Part shown: in pieces, positions 44,851 to 54,062 of the stretch
Layout of the letters: each line of letters opens with the position of its first letter
Position numbering within the stretch: position 1 is the stretch's first letter
NCBI RefSeq assembly: GCF_000759435.1
Contig: NZ_JRJG01000044.1
Location: forward strand, 21,420-85,419
DNA from: Hoeflea sp. BAL378
GTDB lineage: Bacteria; Pseudomonadota; Alphaproteobacteria; Rhizobiales; Rhizobiaceae
Length of the DNA stretch: 64,000 nt
Reading direction: 5' to 3'
Notes under the pieces: model-generated
The model's database searches: none
Told to the model about the DNA's origin: nothing
Seen by the model: only the letters and a program-made list of their open reading frames with translations
Program-made: the position numbers and the translations under genes

Positions 44851-47228
44851 GCGACAGGGCACATCTCAAGACCATCGAGCTGCGGCTGTTGTGGCTGTCG
44901 CACTGGATGATCCACAATGCCAACCACATCCGCCCCAAGGCGGACGGCATCAAGGTGGGCGGCCACCAGGCCTCGTCCGCCTCGATGGTGTCGATCCTGA
45001 CGGCGCTCTATTTTTCGGCGCTGAGGCCTCAGGACCGGGTGGCGGTCAAGCCGCACGCCTCGCCGATCTTCCACGCCATCCAGTACCTGATGGGCAACCA
45101 GACGCGCGAGAAGATGGAGAATTTCCGGGGCTTCGGCGGCGTGCAGTCCTACCCGTCGCGGACCAAGGACATCGACGATGTCGATTTCTCCACCGGCTCG
45201 GTGGGGCTCGGCGTCGCCATCACCTCCTTCGCCTCGATCGTCCAGGACTACATTGCCGCCAAGGACTGGGGCCGCGACATGAAGCTCGGCCGCATGGTGG
45301 CGCTGGTCGGCGACGCCGAGCTCGACGAGGGCAATATCTACGAGACGCTGCAGGAAGGCTGGAAGAACGACCTGCGCAACACCTGGTGGATCATCGACTA
45401 CAATCGGCAGTCGCTCGACGGCATCGTCCACGAGGGCCTGTTCCGCCGCGTCGAGAAGATCTTCGAGGCCTTCGGCTGGGAGGTGGTCAGGGTCAAGTAC
45501 GGCCATCTGCAGCGCGCGGCCTTCACTGAGAAAGGCGGCGACAAGCTGAAAGACTGGATCGACGCTTGCCCCAACCAGCTCTACGCGGCGCTCACCTTCA
45601 TGGGCGGAGCCGTGTGGCGCAAGCGCCTGATGGACGATCTCGGCGACCAGGGCGATGTCACGGCACTGATCGAGGCGCGCTCCGACCGGGAACTGGCCGA
45701 TCTCATGGAGAACCTCGGCGGCAACTGCGTCTCGACCATGGCCGACGCCTTCGCGTCGATCGACCACGACCGGCCGGTCTGTTTCCTGGCCTACACGATC
45801 AAGGGCTGGGGCACGCCGATCGCCGGCCACAAGGACAATCATGGCGGGCTCATGAACAAGACCCAGATGGCCGAGTGGCAGCGCCACATGGGCGTGCCGG
45901 AGGGAGAGGAGTGGGAGAAATTCGCCACAGTCGAGGATCCGGACGCGCTCCAGGCTTTCCTCGACCGGACGCCGTTCTTTGCCAAGGGCCGGCGGCGCTA
46001 CACCGACCACGTGATTGCCACGCCTCAGATTGAGCTTGCGACAGACCGCGAGATCTCGACGCAGATGGCGTTTGGCAAGATCCTCGACGATCTCTCCAAG
46101 ACCGACAGCGAGCTCGCCGCCCGCATCGTCACCACCTCGCCCGACGTCACCGGCACCACCAATCTCGGCCCCTGGGTCAACCGCCGCAAGCTGTTTGCCC
46201 GCGAGGCCCGCGCCGACACGTTCAAGACCCACAACATTCCCTCGACCGCGAAATGGGAATTCGCGCCCGACGGCCAGCACATCGAACTCGGCATCGCCGA
46301 GATGAACCTGTTCCTGCTCTTAGGCGCCGCCGGCCTGTCGCATTCGCTGTTCGGCAAGCGGCTGATCCCGATCGGCACGGTCTACGATCCCTTCGTCGCC
46401 CGCGGGTTGGACGCGCTCAACTACGCCTGCTACCAGGATTCGCGCTTCATGATCGTCGGCACCCCCTCGGGCGTGACGCTGGCGCCGGAAGGCGGCGCGC
46501 ACCAGTCGATCGGCTCGCCGCTGATCGGCATGAGCCAGGACGGGCTGGCGGCATTCGAGCCGGCCTTCGCCGACGAGCTGGCGGTGATCATGAAATGGGC
46601 CTTCGACTACATGCAGAAGGATGGCGAGGGCGATCCGGACGAGCGCACCTGGTTGCGCGACGAGACCGGCGGCTCGGTCTATCTGAGGCTCACCACCAAC
46701 CCGATCGAGCAGCCGGGCACCCGCGCCGACGAGGATTTCCGCCAGGGCGCCATCGACGGCGCCTACTGGCTGCGCAAGCCGGGACCCAATTGCGAGGTGG
46801 TGATCGCCTATCAGGGCGCCGTGGCGCCCGAAGCGATCAAGGCGGCGGGCCGCATCGCCGAGACGCGGCGCGATGTCGGCGTGCTGGCGGTGACCTCGGC
46901 CGACCGGCTCAACGCCGGCTGGACGGCGGCGCAGCGCGCCCGGGCGCGCGGCAATGCGAACGCCGAAAGCCATATCGAGACGCTGACCTCGGCGCTCCCC
47001 CGGCATTGCAAGCTCGTCACCGTCATCGACGGCCATCCGGCGACGCTCGGCTGGATCGGCTCGGTGCAGGGCCACCAGACGATTCCGCTCGGCGTCGAGC
47101 ATTTCGGCCAGACCGGCACCATCGGCGATCTCTACCATCATTTCGGAATTGACGCCGAGGCGATCGTCCAGGCGGCGATCGGGCTCACCGACGGGCGCCG
47201 GGGCTTGCCGCGGCTGATGACGCGGTAA
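44847..47228 (+). CDS. 2-oxoacid dehydrogenase E1, homodimeric AceE/MdeB-like
   Basis: 793 residues. Thiamine diphosphate motif GDAELDEGN (155-163) followed after 23 residues by DYNRQSLDG, matching the GDGEMDE...NLQRLDG pattern of homodimeric pyruvate dehydrogenase E1. The central pyrimidine domain (IELGIAEMNLFLLLGAAGLS) and transketolase-like C-terminal domain (about 640-790) are present. It is about 90 residues shorter than AceE. By its coupling to the dehydratase gene and nearness to methionine gamma-lyase I infer 2-oxobutyrate as substrate, as proposed for MdeB of P. putida. No E2 or E3 gene is in the window, so it must borrow them or act with another acceptor. Confidence 0.82.
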   Translation: MSDRAHLKTIELRLLWLSHWMIHNANHIRPKADGIKVGGHQASSASMVSILTALYFSALRPQDRVAVKPHASPIFHAIQYLMGNQTREKMENFRGFGGVQSYPSRTKDIDDVDFSTGSVGLGVAITSFASIVQDYIAAKDWGRDMKLGRMVALVGDAELDEGNIYETLQEGWKNDLRNTWWIIDYNRQSLDGIVHEGLFRRVEKIFEAFGWEVVRVKYGHLQRAAFTEKGGDKLKDWIDACPNQLYAALTFMGGAVWRKRLMDDLGDQGDVTALIEARSDRELADLMENLGGNCVSTMADAFASIDHDRPVCFLAYTIKGWGTPIAGHKDNHGGLMNKTQMAEWQRHMGVPEGEEWEKFATVEDPDALQAFLDRTPFFAKGRRRYTDHVIATPQIELATDREISTQMAFGKILDDLSKTDSELAARIVTTSPDVTGTTNLGPWVNRRKLFAREARADTFKTHNIPSTAKWEFAPDGQHIELGIAEMNLFLLLGAAGLSHSLFGKRLIPIGTVYDPFVARGLDALNYACYQDSRFMIVGTPSGVTLAPEGGAHQSIGSPLIGMSQDGLAAFEPAFADELAVIMKWAFDYMQKDGEGDPDERTWLRDETGGSVYLRLTTNPIEQPGTRADEDFRQGAIDGAYWLRKPGPNCEVVIAYQGAVAPEAIKAAGRIAETRRDVGVLAVTSADRLNAGWTAAQRARARGNANAESHIETLTSALPRHCKLVTVIDGHPATLGWIGSVQGHQTIPLGVEHFGQTGTIGDLYHHFGIDAEAIVQAAIGLTDGRRGLPRLMTR

Positions 47229-47252
47229 TGCGGCGGGAATCGCGGCTGCCGA

Positions 47253-47909
47253 TCAGCCCTCGAGCAGGCCCTTGACGAAATCGAACAGGCCGGGGCGACG
47301 GTCGCGGCGCAGGCGCTCGGCCTGGACGATGGCGCGCACGGCCGAATAGGCCCGGTCGAGGTCGTCGTTGATGACGACGTAATCATATTCGCGCCAGTGC
47401 TCGATTTCCGAGCGGGCGTTGGCGAGCCGCTGCTCGATCACCTCCTCGGAATCCTCGGCGCGGCGGTGCAGCCGGGCGCGCAGTTCCTCCATCGACGGCG
47501 GCAGGATGAAGATCGAGACCACGTCGGCGCTCATCTTCTCCTGCAGTTGCAGCGCGCCCTGCCAATCGATGTCGAACAGCATGTCGCGGCCTTCGGCCAT
47601 CGCCGTCTCGGCGGCCTCGCGCGGCGTGCCGTAGCAGTTGCCATGCACCTCCGCCCATTCGAGCAGCGCCTCGGAATCGCGCATCCGCTCGAAATCGCGC
47701 TTGGACTTGAAATGGTAGTGCACGCCCTCGATCTCGCTGCCGCGGCGCTGCCGCGTCGTCACGCTGACCGAGAGGCTGAGCCCGTCGTCATGTTCGAGCA
47801 GGTTGCGGGCGATGGTGGACTTGCCGGCGCCCGACGGCGAGGAAATCACCAGCATGAGGCCGCGCCGCTTGATGCGGGCCGAGGGAAGATGGGCGGGCGG
47901 CTGGCTCAT
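47253..47909 (-). CDS. gmk: Guanylate kinase
   Basis: 218 residues. P-loop [10 protein letters not shown] (23-32), GMP-binding segment [22 protein letters not shown] and [11 protein letters not shown], lid [17 protein letters not shown]. It phosphorylates GMP and dGMP. It lies three bases after the yicC stop codon and ends the fabD-to-gmk run. It converges with the E1 gene, which marks the right-hand edge of the amino-acid catabolic cluster. Confidence 0.96.
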   Translation of the reverse strand: MSQPPAHLPSARIKRRGLMLVISSPSGAGKSTIARNLLEHDDGLSLSVSVTTRQRRGSEIEGVHYHFKSKRDFERMRDSEALLEWAEVHGNCYGTPREAAETAMAEGRDMLFDIDWQGALQLQEKMSADVVSIFILPPSMEELRARLHRRAEDSEEVIEQRLANARSEIEHWREYDYVVINDDLDRAYSAVRAIVQAERLRRDRRPGLFDFVKGLLEG

Positions 47910-47911
47910 CG

Positions 47912-48799
47912 CTACTCCAGATTTTGAACTTGCTCGCGAAACTGGTCGATCAGGACTTTCAAATCAAGCCCGATCGCGGTCACCGGCGCGGCATTGGATT
48001 TCGAACATATGGTGTTGGTTTCGCGGTTGAATTCCTGGGCCAGGAAATCGAGCCGGCGGCCGGCCCCGCCCTCGCCCGCAAGCAGCGCCCGGGCGGCTGA
48101 GACATGCGCCTTGAGCCGGTCGATCTCCTCGCAGAGATCCGCCTTGGTGGCAAGCAGCGCGGCTTCCATGTGCAGCCGGTCGCGGTCGAGCCCGGCGCCG
48201 CTGTCCATCAGCGCCGCCACCTGGGCCGCCAGGCGATCTCGGATGGCTTCGGGCGAGCGCGACGGGTCGGCCTCGACCATCAGCGTCAGGCGTTCGATCT
48301 GGTCGACCTGGTCGGCAAGCACCCGGGCGAGTGCGGCGCCTTCCGACAGCCGCATCGCCCTGAGGTCCTCGACCGCCGCCAGGAAGCCCGACAGCAGCGC
48401 CGCGTCGCGCGCCGCTCGCTGGGCGTCCGAGAGTTCGGGATCGCGGAATTCGAGCACGCCCTTGATGTTGAGAATGCCGTCGAGCGCCGGCTTGCGCGCG
48501 TCGATGCGGTCTTCGAGCTTGTTGACGAGATTGATCACCGCCTCGAGCGCCGCCTCGTTGACCACGGCCTCGACGGCGGCGCCGGTGGCGCTGACCGAGA
48601 GCGTGACCTGCAGGTTGCCGCGGGCGAAGGCTGCGGCAGTCGCCTTGCGCACCGGCTGCTCCAGCGCCTCGAAGCCCTGCGGCAGCCGCAGCCGCACATC
48701 CAGGCCCTTGCCGTTGACGGAGCGCAGCTCCCAGACAAAGCGGCAGCCTTCGGCCTCGCCCTCACGGCGCGCGAAGCCCGTCATCGACTGAACCGCCAT
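47912..48799 (-). CDS. yicC: YicC/YloC-family endoribonuclease
   Basis: 295 residues from ATG 48799, with AGGGGGGT upstream. N-terminal YicC motif [15 protein letters not shown], the [15 protein letters not shown] segment and the C-terminal DUF1732 block [23 protein letters not shown], ending [16 protein letters not shown]. YicC proteins cut RNA and in E. coli act on the small RNA RyhB. Position beside gmk is conserved across many bacteria. Confidence 0.93.
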   Translation of the reverse strand: MAVQSMTGFARREGEAEGCRFVWELRSVNGKGLDVRLRLPQGFEALEQPVRKATAAAFARGNLQVTLSVSATGAAVEAVVNEAALEAVINLVNKLEDRIDARKPALDGILNIKGVLEFRDPELSDAQRAARDAALLSGFLAAVEDLRAMRLSEGAALARVLADQVDQIERLTLMVEADPSRSPEAIRDRLAAQVAALMDSGAGLDRDRLHMEAALLATKADLCEEIDRLKAHVSAARALLAGEGGAGRRLDFLAQEFNRETNTICSKSNAAPVTAIGLDLKVLIDQFREQVQNLE

Positions 48800-48864
48800 G
48801 CCACCCCCCTGTTGCCCCAACCGATTTTGACTGGCCCGGCGCGCCCCACATCAGGCGATCCGGA

Positions 48865-50070
48865 TCAATTGCCTGCCGGCTTTTCCTCTGTCGCGGCGGC
48901 GTTGGCCGCGGCCGCGTCTTCCGCCGCCTTGAGCTGCTCGGCCTCGAGCCTGCGCCAGCGGGCGACATTGGCGTTGTGCTCGTCGAGCGTCTCGGCGAAG
49001 GCGTGGCCGCCGGTGCCGTCCGCGACGAAGTAGAGATCCTTTGTGCGCGACGGATTGGCGACCGCCTCCATCGCCTCGCGGCCCGGATTGGCGATCGGCG
49101 TCGGCGGCAGGCCGTTGATCACATAGGTGTTGTAGGGCGTGGGCTTGTCGACGTCGGACTTGTAGATCGGCCGGTCGGCGGGCTTTCCCGCGCCGCCGAA
49201 CAGGCCGTAGATGATGGTCGGATCCGACTGCAGGCGCATGCCCTGGTTGAGACGGTTGATGAAGACGCCGGCCACGCGCGGCCGCTCGTCCGCTTTGGCG
49301 GTTTCCTTCTCGACGATGGAGGCCAGGATCACCAGCTCCTCGGGGGTCTCCAGCGGCAGGTTGGGGTCGCGCCGCTCCCACACAGCGGCCAGCGCCCGGG
49401 TCTGCGCCTTGACCATCTGCTCGACGATCTCGGCGCGGGTGGTGCCGCGCGAAAACTTGTAGGTTTCGGGCAGCAGCGCGCCTTCGGCCGGCATCTCCTC
49501 GGGCAGGTCGCCCTCCAGCATCGTGTCCGCCCGCAGCCGGTCGAACACTTGCTGCACGGTCTGGCCTTCCGGCACAGTGAAGGAATGCAGGATCGATTTG
49601 CCCGACTGCATCAGCTCGACGATGTCGCGCATCGAGGCATGCGCCTTGATCTCGTATTCGCCGGCCTTGAGCGTGTCGTCGCCAAGCATGCTCTTGGCGC
49701 CGAGCGAGAAGACGCGCTGGTTGGCGATGATCCCCTGCCGCTCGAGCCCGGCGGCGATCTGGTTCAAGCCGGCGCCGTCACGGACCATGAAATCGGTGGT
49801 CTGGTCGAGCGGACCGGGGCCTTCGAACTCGGTCTTGCCGTACCAGAAGACGCCAACGCCGATGATGGCGATGAAAATGATCAGCGACAGGATGAAATTG
49901 AGGAACACCACCACCTGGTTGCGGGCGCGGCGCGAGCGCTTGGGCGGCTGCGGCGCCTTTTCCGGCTTCAGCGCCTGCGACGGCGACACAGGCACGATCG
50001 GACCCGAAGCGCCTTTCTTGTCGCCGGCCCGGCCGAAAAGTCCCTTGTTCTGATTATCGCGGTCGTTCAC
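48865..50070 (-). CDS. mltG: Endolytic murein transglycosylase MltG
   Basis: 401 residues, GTG start at 50070 with GGAG nine bases upstream. A basic cytoplasmic tail, one membrane helix (about 52-74) and a periplasmic YceG domain. The catalytic glutamate is in ILASIVEKET, supported by ALLPETYKFSRGT and NQGMRLQSDPTIIYGL. It cuts nascent glycan strands and is thought to end their extension. The C-terminus carries an alanine-rich acidic tail of about 25 residues after the domain. Confidence 0.94.
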   Translation of the reverse strand: MNDRDNQNKGLFGRAGDKKGASGPIVPVSPSQALKPEKAPQPPKRSRRARNQVVVFLNFILSLIIFIAIIGVGVFWYGKTEFEGPGPLDQTTDFMVRDGAGLNQIAAGLERQGIIANQRVFSLGAKSMLGDDTLKAGEYEIKAHASMRDIVELMQSGKSILHSFTVPEGQTVQQVFDRLRADTMLEGDLPEEMPAEGALLPETYKFSRGTTRAEIVEQMVKAQTRALAAVWERRDPNLPLETPEELVILASIVEKETAKADERPRVAGVFINRLNQGMRLQSDPTIIYGLFGGAGKPADRPIYKSDVDKPTPYNTYVINGLPPTPIANPGREAMEAVANPSRTKDLYFVADGTGGHAFAETLDEHNANVARWRRLEAEQLKAAEDAAAANAAATEEKPAGN

Positions 50071-50187
50071 GAGGTCAATCTCCGCTGGAATTCACGCAGG
50101 GCAAAACCCTGGACAGTGTCTATACCGCTCAATGTGGCGAAATCCCGGTTCGAGGCCAAGCGCGCCGGGAGGCGGCGCTCCTGATCC

Positions 50188-51450
50188 TCAATCGGCGAAT
50201 CGTTTCAGGACAAGCGAGGCGTTGGTGCCGCCAAAACCGAAGGAATTGGACAGCGCCACGTCGATCCGGCGGTTGCGTGCCACCTTGGGAACCAGATCTA
50301 TCTTGGTCTCGACCTCGGGATTGTCGAGATTGAGCGTCGGCGGGGCGACATTGTCGCGGATGGCGAGCGCCGCGAACACGGCTTCCATCGCGCCGGCGGC
50401 GCCGAGCAGGTGGCCGATGGCCGATTTGGTCGAGGACATGGAAATCCCCGACGCGGCGTCGCCGACCAGCCGCTCGACGGCGCCGAGCTCGATCGTGTCG
50501 GCCATGGTCGAGGTGCCGTGGGCGTTGATGTAGTCGACATCGGCGGCCGTGAGGCCGGCGCGCTTCAGGGCCATCTGCATGCAGCGGTAGGCGCCGTCGC
50601 CATCTTCCGCAGGCGCGGTGATGTGGTAGGCGTCGCCCGACAGGCCGTAGCCGACCACCTCGGCGATGATGTTCGCGCCGCGCGCCTGGGCGTGTTCGAG
50701 CGCCTCGAGCACCACGGTGGCCGCGCCCTCGCCCATGACGAAGCCGTCGCGGTCGCGGTCATAGGGGCGCGAGGCCTTTTCCGGCGTGTCGTTGTAGGAG
50801 GTCGACAGCGCCTTGCAGGCGGCGAAGCCCGCCAGGCCGATGCGGCAGATCGCCGCTTCCGCGCCGCCGGCGACCATCACGTCGGCATCGCCGAGCGCGA
50901 TCAGCCGGGCGGCGTCGCCGATGGCGTGCGCGCCGGTGGAACAGGCGGTGACGACGGAATGGTTGGGGCCGCGCAGGCCGTGGCGGATCGAGACCTGGCC
51001 GGAGATCAGGTTGATCAGGCGGCCCGGAATGAAGAAGGGCGAGACCCGGCGCGGACCCTTGTCGCGCAGCGTGTAGCCCGCCTCGACGATGCCTTCGAGG
51101 CCGCCCACGCCGGAGCCGATCATCACGCCGGTGGCGATCTGGTCTTCGCGCGACTGCGGATGCCAGCCGGCATCCCTGAGCGCCATGTCGGCGGCGGCGA
51201 CGCCGAAGAGAATGAACTTGTCGACCTTGCGCTGTTCCTTGGGCTCCATCCAGTCATCCGGATTGAAGCCGCCCTCGACAGAGGTGTCGGTCGGCACGGA
51301 ACAGGCAATCTGGGCGGCGATGTCGCTCACGTCGAAGGCGGTGACGCGGGAGGCCGCGTTGTGGCCGGCGATCAGCCGCGACCACGTGATCTCCGTGCCG
51401 CAGCCGAGCGGAGATACGACACCCGTTCCGGTGATGACGACTCTGCGCAT
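50188..51450 (-). CDS. fabF: 3-oxoacyl-ACP synthase II
   Basis: 420 residues. Active-site triad of KAS II: Cys170 in VTACSTGAHAIG, His in NAHGTSTMADTIE and His in STKSAIGHLLGAAGAMEAV. It extends acyl-ACP with malonyl-ACP, including the unsaturated C16 to C18 step. It follows acpP after 99 bases that contain a hairpin, so its level may be lower than that of ACP. Confidence 0.96.
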   Translation of the reverse strand: MRRVVITGTGVVSPLGCGTEITWSRLIAGHNAASRVTAFDVSDIAAQIACSVPTDTSVEGGFNPDDWMEPKEQRKVDKFILFGVAAADMALRDAGWHPQSREDQIATGVMIGSGVGGLEGIVEAGYTLRDKGPRRVSPFFIPGRLINLISGQVSIRHGLRGPNHSVVTACSTGAHAIGDAARLIALGDADVMVAGGAEAAICRIGLAGFAACKALSTSYNDTPEKASRPYDRDRDGFVMGEGAATVVLEALEHAQARGANIIAEVVGYGLSGDAYHITAPAEDGDGAYRCMQMALKRAGLTAADVDYINAHGTSTMADTIELGAVERLVGDAASGISMSSTKSAIGHLLGAAGAMEAVFAALAIRDNVAPPTLNLDNPEVETKIDLVPKVARNRRIDVALSNSFGFGGTNASLVLKRFAD

Positions 51451-51485
51451 CGTCTCAATTCCCAGTCATGCCAGAATAGCAACAA

Positions 51486-51508
51486 ACCGGCGCAGGTCCT
51501 GCGCCGGT
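51486..51508 (-). terminator. Hairpin between acpP and fabF, partial terminator
   Basis: A perfect ten-base stem accggcgcag (51486-51495) / ctgcgccggt (51499-51508) with a three-base loop. In the direction of transcription it is followed by TTTG, a weak T-tract. It may let some RNA polymerase stop after acpP, so that ACP mRNA is in excess over fabF, or protect the 3' end of acpP mRNA. Confidence 0.55.
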
Positions 51509-51549
51509 CTTGAAGGCGGCAGAACAGCCGCCCGCCGTTTCATGTCCAT

Positions 51550-51786
51550 TCAGGCCTGGGCCTTGGAGATGAACTTGACCGCGTCACCGACGGTCAGAAT
51601 GGTGTCGGCGGCGTCATCGGGGATTTCCACGCCGAATTCTTCTTCGAACGCCATCACCAGTTCGACCGTATCGAGCGAGTCCGCGCCGAGATCATCAATG
51701 AAGCTTGCGCCTTCGTTCACCTTTTCAGCGTCAACGCCCAGATGTTCGATGACGATTTTTTTAACGCGGTCTGCGATGTCGCTCAT
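51550..51786 (-). CDS. acpP: Acyl carrier protein
   Basis: 78 residues from ATG 51786 (GAGGAAACC upstream). Acidic four-helix protein with the phosphopantetheine site [14 protein letters not shown] (Ser37) and the family start [19 protein letters not shown]. It carries the growing chain in fatty-acid synthesis and supplies lipid A and other acyl transferases. Own promoter candidate upstream. Confidence 0.97.
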   Translation of the reverse strand: MSDIADRVKKIVIEHLGVDAEKVNEGASFIDDLGADSLDTVELVMAFEEEFGVEIPDDAADTILTVGDAVKFISKAQA

Positions 51787-51866
51787 GTCGGTTTCCTCGA
51801 CCTGTTTCAAATTGTTGTTGCGCCTCGTTACCTGCGCAAGCATGGGTAATCAAGCTCGTTAAGCGT

Positions 51867-51894
51867 TTTTATGCCCTGGGCTCGGTCCAGTCAA
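51867..51894 (-). promoter_or_regulatory. Candidate sigma-70 promoter for acpP
   Basis: On the minus strand TTGACT (51894-51889) is followed by a -10-like CATAAAAA (51873-51866), giving a spacer of 15 to 17 bases depending on the hexamer chosen. The 293-base gap between fabG and acpP otherwise contains no gene. A separate strong acpP promoter is usual. Confidence 0.4.
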
Positions 51895-52079
51895 AGCCGA
51901 AGCTGTGGATTTCGGCATATTCTGCCTCCGAGCCGGGTCCTTTACACGCTCTCCGGCGCCGGCGAAGTACCATGGTTTGGCAGTCGGGCAAAGCCGGAAA
52001 ATGCGTTCGGTCCGGTGATTCCCGCCGGACCGCCGTCCCGTCGCCCGCCGCCGCCCGGTCCGGACGGCCGCGCCCGCGC

Positions 52080-52817
52080 TCAGACCATCAGCATGCCGCC
52101 GTTGACGTGGATGGTCTGGCCGGTGACATAGGCGGCCTCGTCACAGGCGAGCCAGGTGACGGCGGAGGCCACTTCCGCGCCCGAGCCCATGCGCTTGAGC
52201 GGAATGGCGCCCATGATCGCCTCTTTCTGCTTGTCGTTGAGCTTGTCGGTCATCGCGCTTTCGATGAAGCCCGGCGCCACGCAGTTGACGGTGACGTTGC
52301 GCGGGGCGATTTCCTGGGCCAGGCTCTTGGAGAACCCGATCATGCCCGCCTTGGCGGCGCAATAATTGGCCTGCCCGGGATTGCCGGCGACGCCGACGAC
52401 GGAGGTGATGTTGATGATGCGGCCATGGCGGCGCTTCATCATCGGATGGGCGAGTTCGCGGGTGAGGCGGAACACGGCGGTCAGGTTGACCTCCAGCACC
52501 TGATCCCAGGCGTCGTCGCTCATGCGCACGAACAGGCCGTCCTTGGTGATCCCGGCATTGTTGACCAGGATGTCGACGCCTTCGAGCTCGGCCTCTGCCT
52601 TCTTGCCGAGCGCCGAGACCGCCTCGCGGTCGGACAGGTCGGCGGGAAACATCATCACCCGCTCGCCCAGTTCGGAGGCCAGCGCCTCGAGCCGCTCGAC
52701 GCGGGTTCCGTGAAGGCCGACGGTGGCGCCGCGGGCGTGAAGCTGGCGGGCGATCGCCTCGCCGATGCCACCGGACGCGCCGGTCACCAGGGCCTTGCGG
52801 CCGGTCAGATCGAACAT
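52080..52817 (-). CDS. fabG: 3-oxoacyl-ACP reductase
   Basis: 245 residues, SDR fold. Nucleotide motif TGASGGIG (12-19), NNAG, and catalytic Ser139, Tyr152, Lys156 (SVVGVAG, YCAAK). The NADPH-type and acyl-ACP-binding wording (NITSVVGVAGNPGQANYCAAKAG split across strands) is that of FabG. It reduces 3-oxoacyl-ACP in fatty-acid elongation. It follows fabD by 59 bases on the same strand. Confidence 0.95.
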   Translation of the reverse strand: MFDLTGRKALVTGASGGIGEAIARQLHARGATVGLHGTRVERLEALASELGERVMMFPADLSDREAVSALGKKAEAELEGVDILVNNAGITKDGLFVRMSDDAWDQVLEVNLTAVFRLTRELAHPMMKRRHGRIINITSVVGVAGNPGQANYCAAKAGMIGFSKSLAQEIAPRNVTVNCVAPGFIESAMTDKLNDKQKEAIMGAIPLKRMGSGAEVASAVTWLACDEAAYVTGQTIHVNGGMLMV

Positions 52818-52876
52818 GAGAGGTCCTTTCGGGATTTGCGTCTGTGCCTGAAGTCAGGCCGTCTTGTGGAGCGTGC

Positions 52877-53830
52877 TCAGTCTGTTTGCCCGGCGATTGC
52901 GGCCAGAAACGGGTCAATGTCGGCGGGACCCGAGACGTTCAGCCCGGTGACCGCGCGGTCGATGCGGCGCGCGAGCCCGGTCAGCACCTTGCCGGACCCG
53001 ATCTCGGCCAGCGTGGTGACACCGTTTGCCGCAAACCATTCCACGGTCTCGCGCCAGCGGACCTGGCCGGTGACCTGCTCGACCAGCAACCCGGCGATCT
53101 CGTCGGGATCGGACACGGGCGCGGCCCGGACATTGGCGACGAGCGGGACGACCGGGGCGGATTTCCTGACGCCCGCGAGCGCCTCGCGCATGGCGTCGGC
53201 GGCCGGCTGCATCAGGCTCGAATGGAAGGGGGCTGAAACCGGCAGCATCAGCGCGCGCTTGGCGCCCTTCTCGGTGGCCGCGGCGGCCGCCGCCTCGACG
53301 GCGGGCTTGAGGCCGGAAATCACAAGCTGGCCGCCGCCATTGTCATTGGCGATCTGCACCGCGCCGAGCGCGCGTGCGCCGGCGCAGGCGGCCTCGACAT
53401 CGGCATTCTCCAGGCCGATGATGGCGGCCATGGCGCCCTGGCCCGCCGGCACCGCGGCCTGCATGGCGTTGCCGCGAATGCGCAACAGCCGCGCCGTGTC
53501 GGCGATCGAGAACATTCCGGCGGCGCAGAGCGCGGAATATTCGCCCAGCGAATGGCCGGCGACGTAGCTGGCGGCGGTCTCGAGCTTGAGGCCGCGGGCC
53601 TCGAGCACGCGGATCAGGGCCATGGAGACCGCCATCAGCGCCGGCTGGGCGTTGGCGGTCAGCGTCAGCGTCTCGTCGGGGCCTTCGAAGATGACCGCCG
53701 AGAGCTTCTCGCCGAGCGCGTCGTCGACTTCGTCGAACACGGCGCGGGCCTCGGGATAGGCCTCGGCCAGATCCTTGCCCATGCCTGTCGCCTGGCTGCC
53801 CTGCCCCGGAAAAGTGAATGCTGTGGCCAT
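52877..53830 (-). CDS. fabD: Malonyl-CoA:ACP transacylase
   Basis: 317 residues. FTFPGQGSQATGMGKD at the N-terminus, nucleophile in VAGHSLGEYSA (Ser94), arginine in AMQAAVPAGQGAMAAIIGL region, and catalytic histidine in VSAPFHSSLM. It loads malonyl groups on ACP. First gene of the fabD-fabG-acpP-fabF run; ATG 53830 follows GGAGCGGCAATC. Confidence 0.96.
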   Translation of the reverse strand: MATAFTFPGQGSQATGMGKDLAEAYPEARAVFDEVDDALGEKLSAVIFEGPDETLTLTANAQPALMAVSMALIRVLEARGLKLETAASYVAGHSLGEYSALCAAGMFSIADTARLLRIRGNAMQAAVPAGQGAMAAIIGLENADVEAACAGARALGAVQIANDNGGGQLVISGLKPAVEAAAAAATEKGAKRALMLPVSAPFHSSLMQPAADAMREALAGVRKSAPVVPLVANVRAAPVSDPDEIAGLLVEQVTGQVRWRETVEWFAANGVTTLAEIGSGKVLTGLARRIDRAVTGLNVSGPADIDPFLAAIAGQTD

Positions 53831-54062
53831 GATTGCCGCTCCGATCAGTTCTTGTCCCGTTGGCGCTTCAATTCACATTCGCGACGCCGGTGTCAAGCTT
53901 CGCCCGCCAAGCCGGTCCGCAAGCGCAACGTTTGCGGCGGCTGCTTTCGGCGCAAAGAATATTTGCGCGCGCCGATCCGGGTCATCTTGAATTTGCCACC
54001 AACCGCCGTCACATGATGCGCGTTGCGCTCAAATCCGGCAGCGCCTTTTTGGAACCACACAG

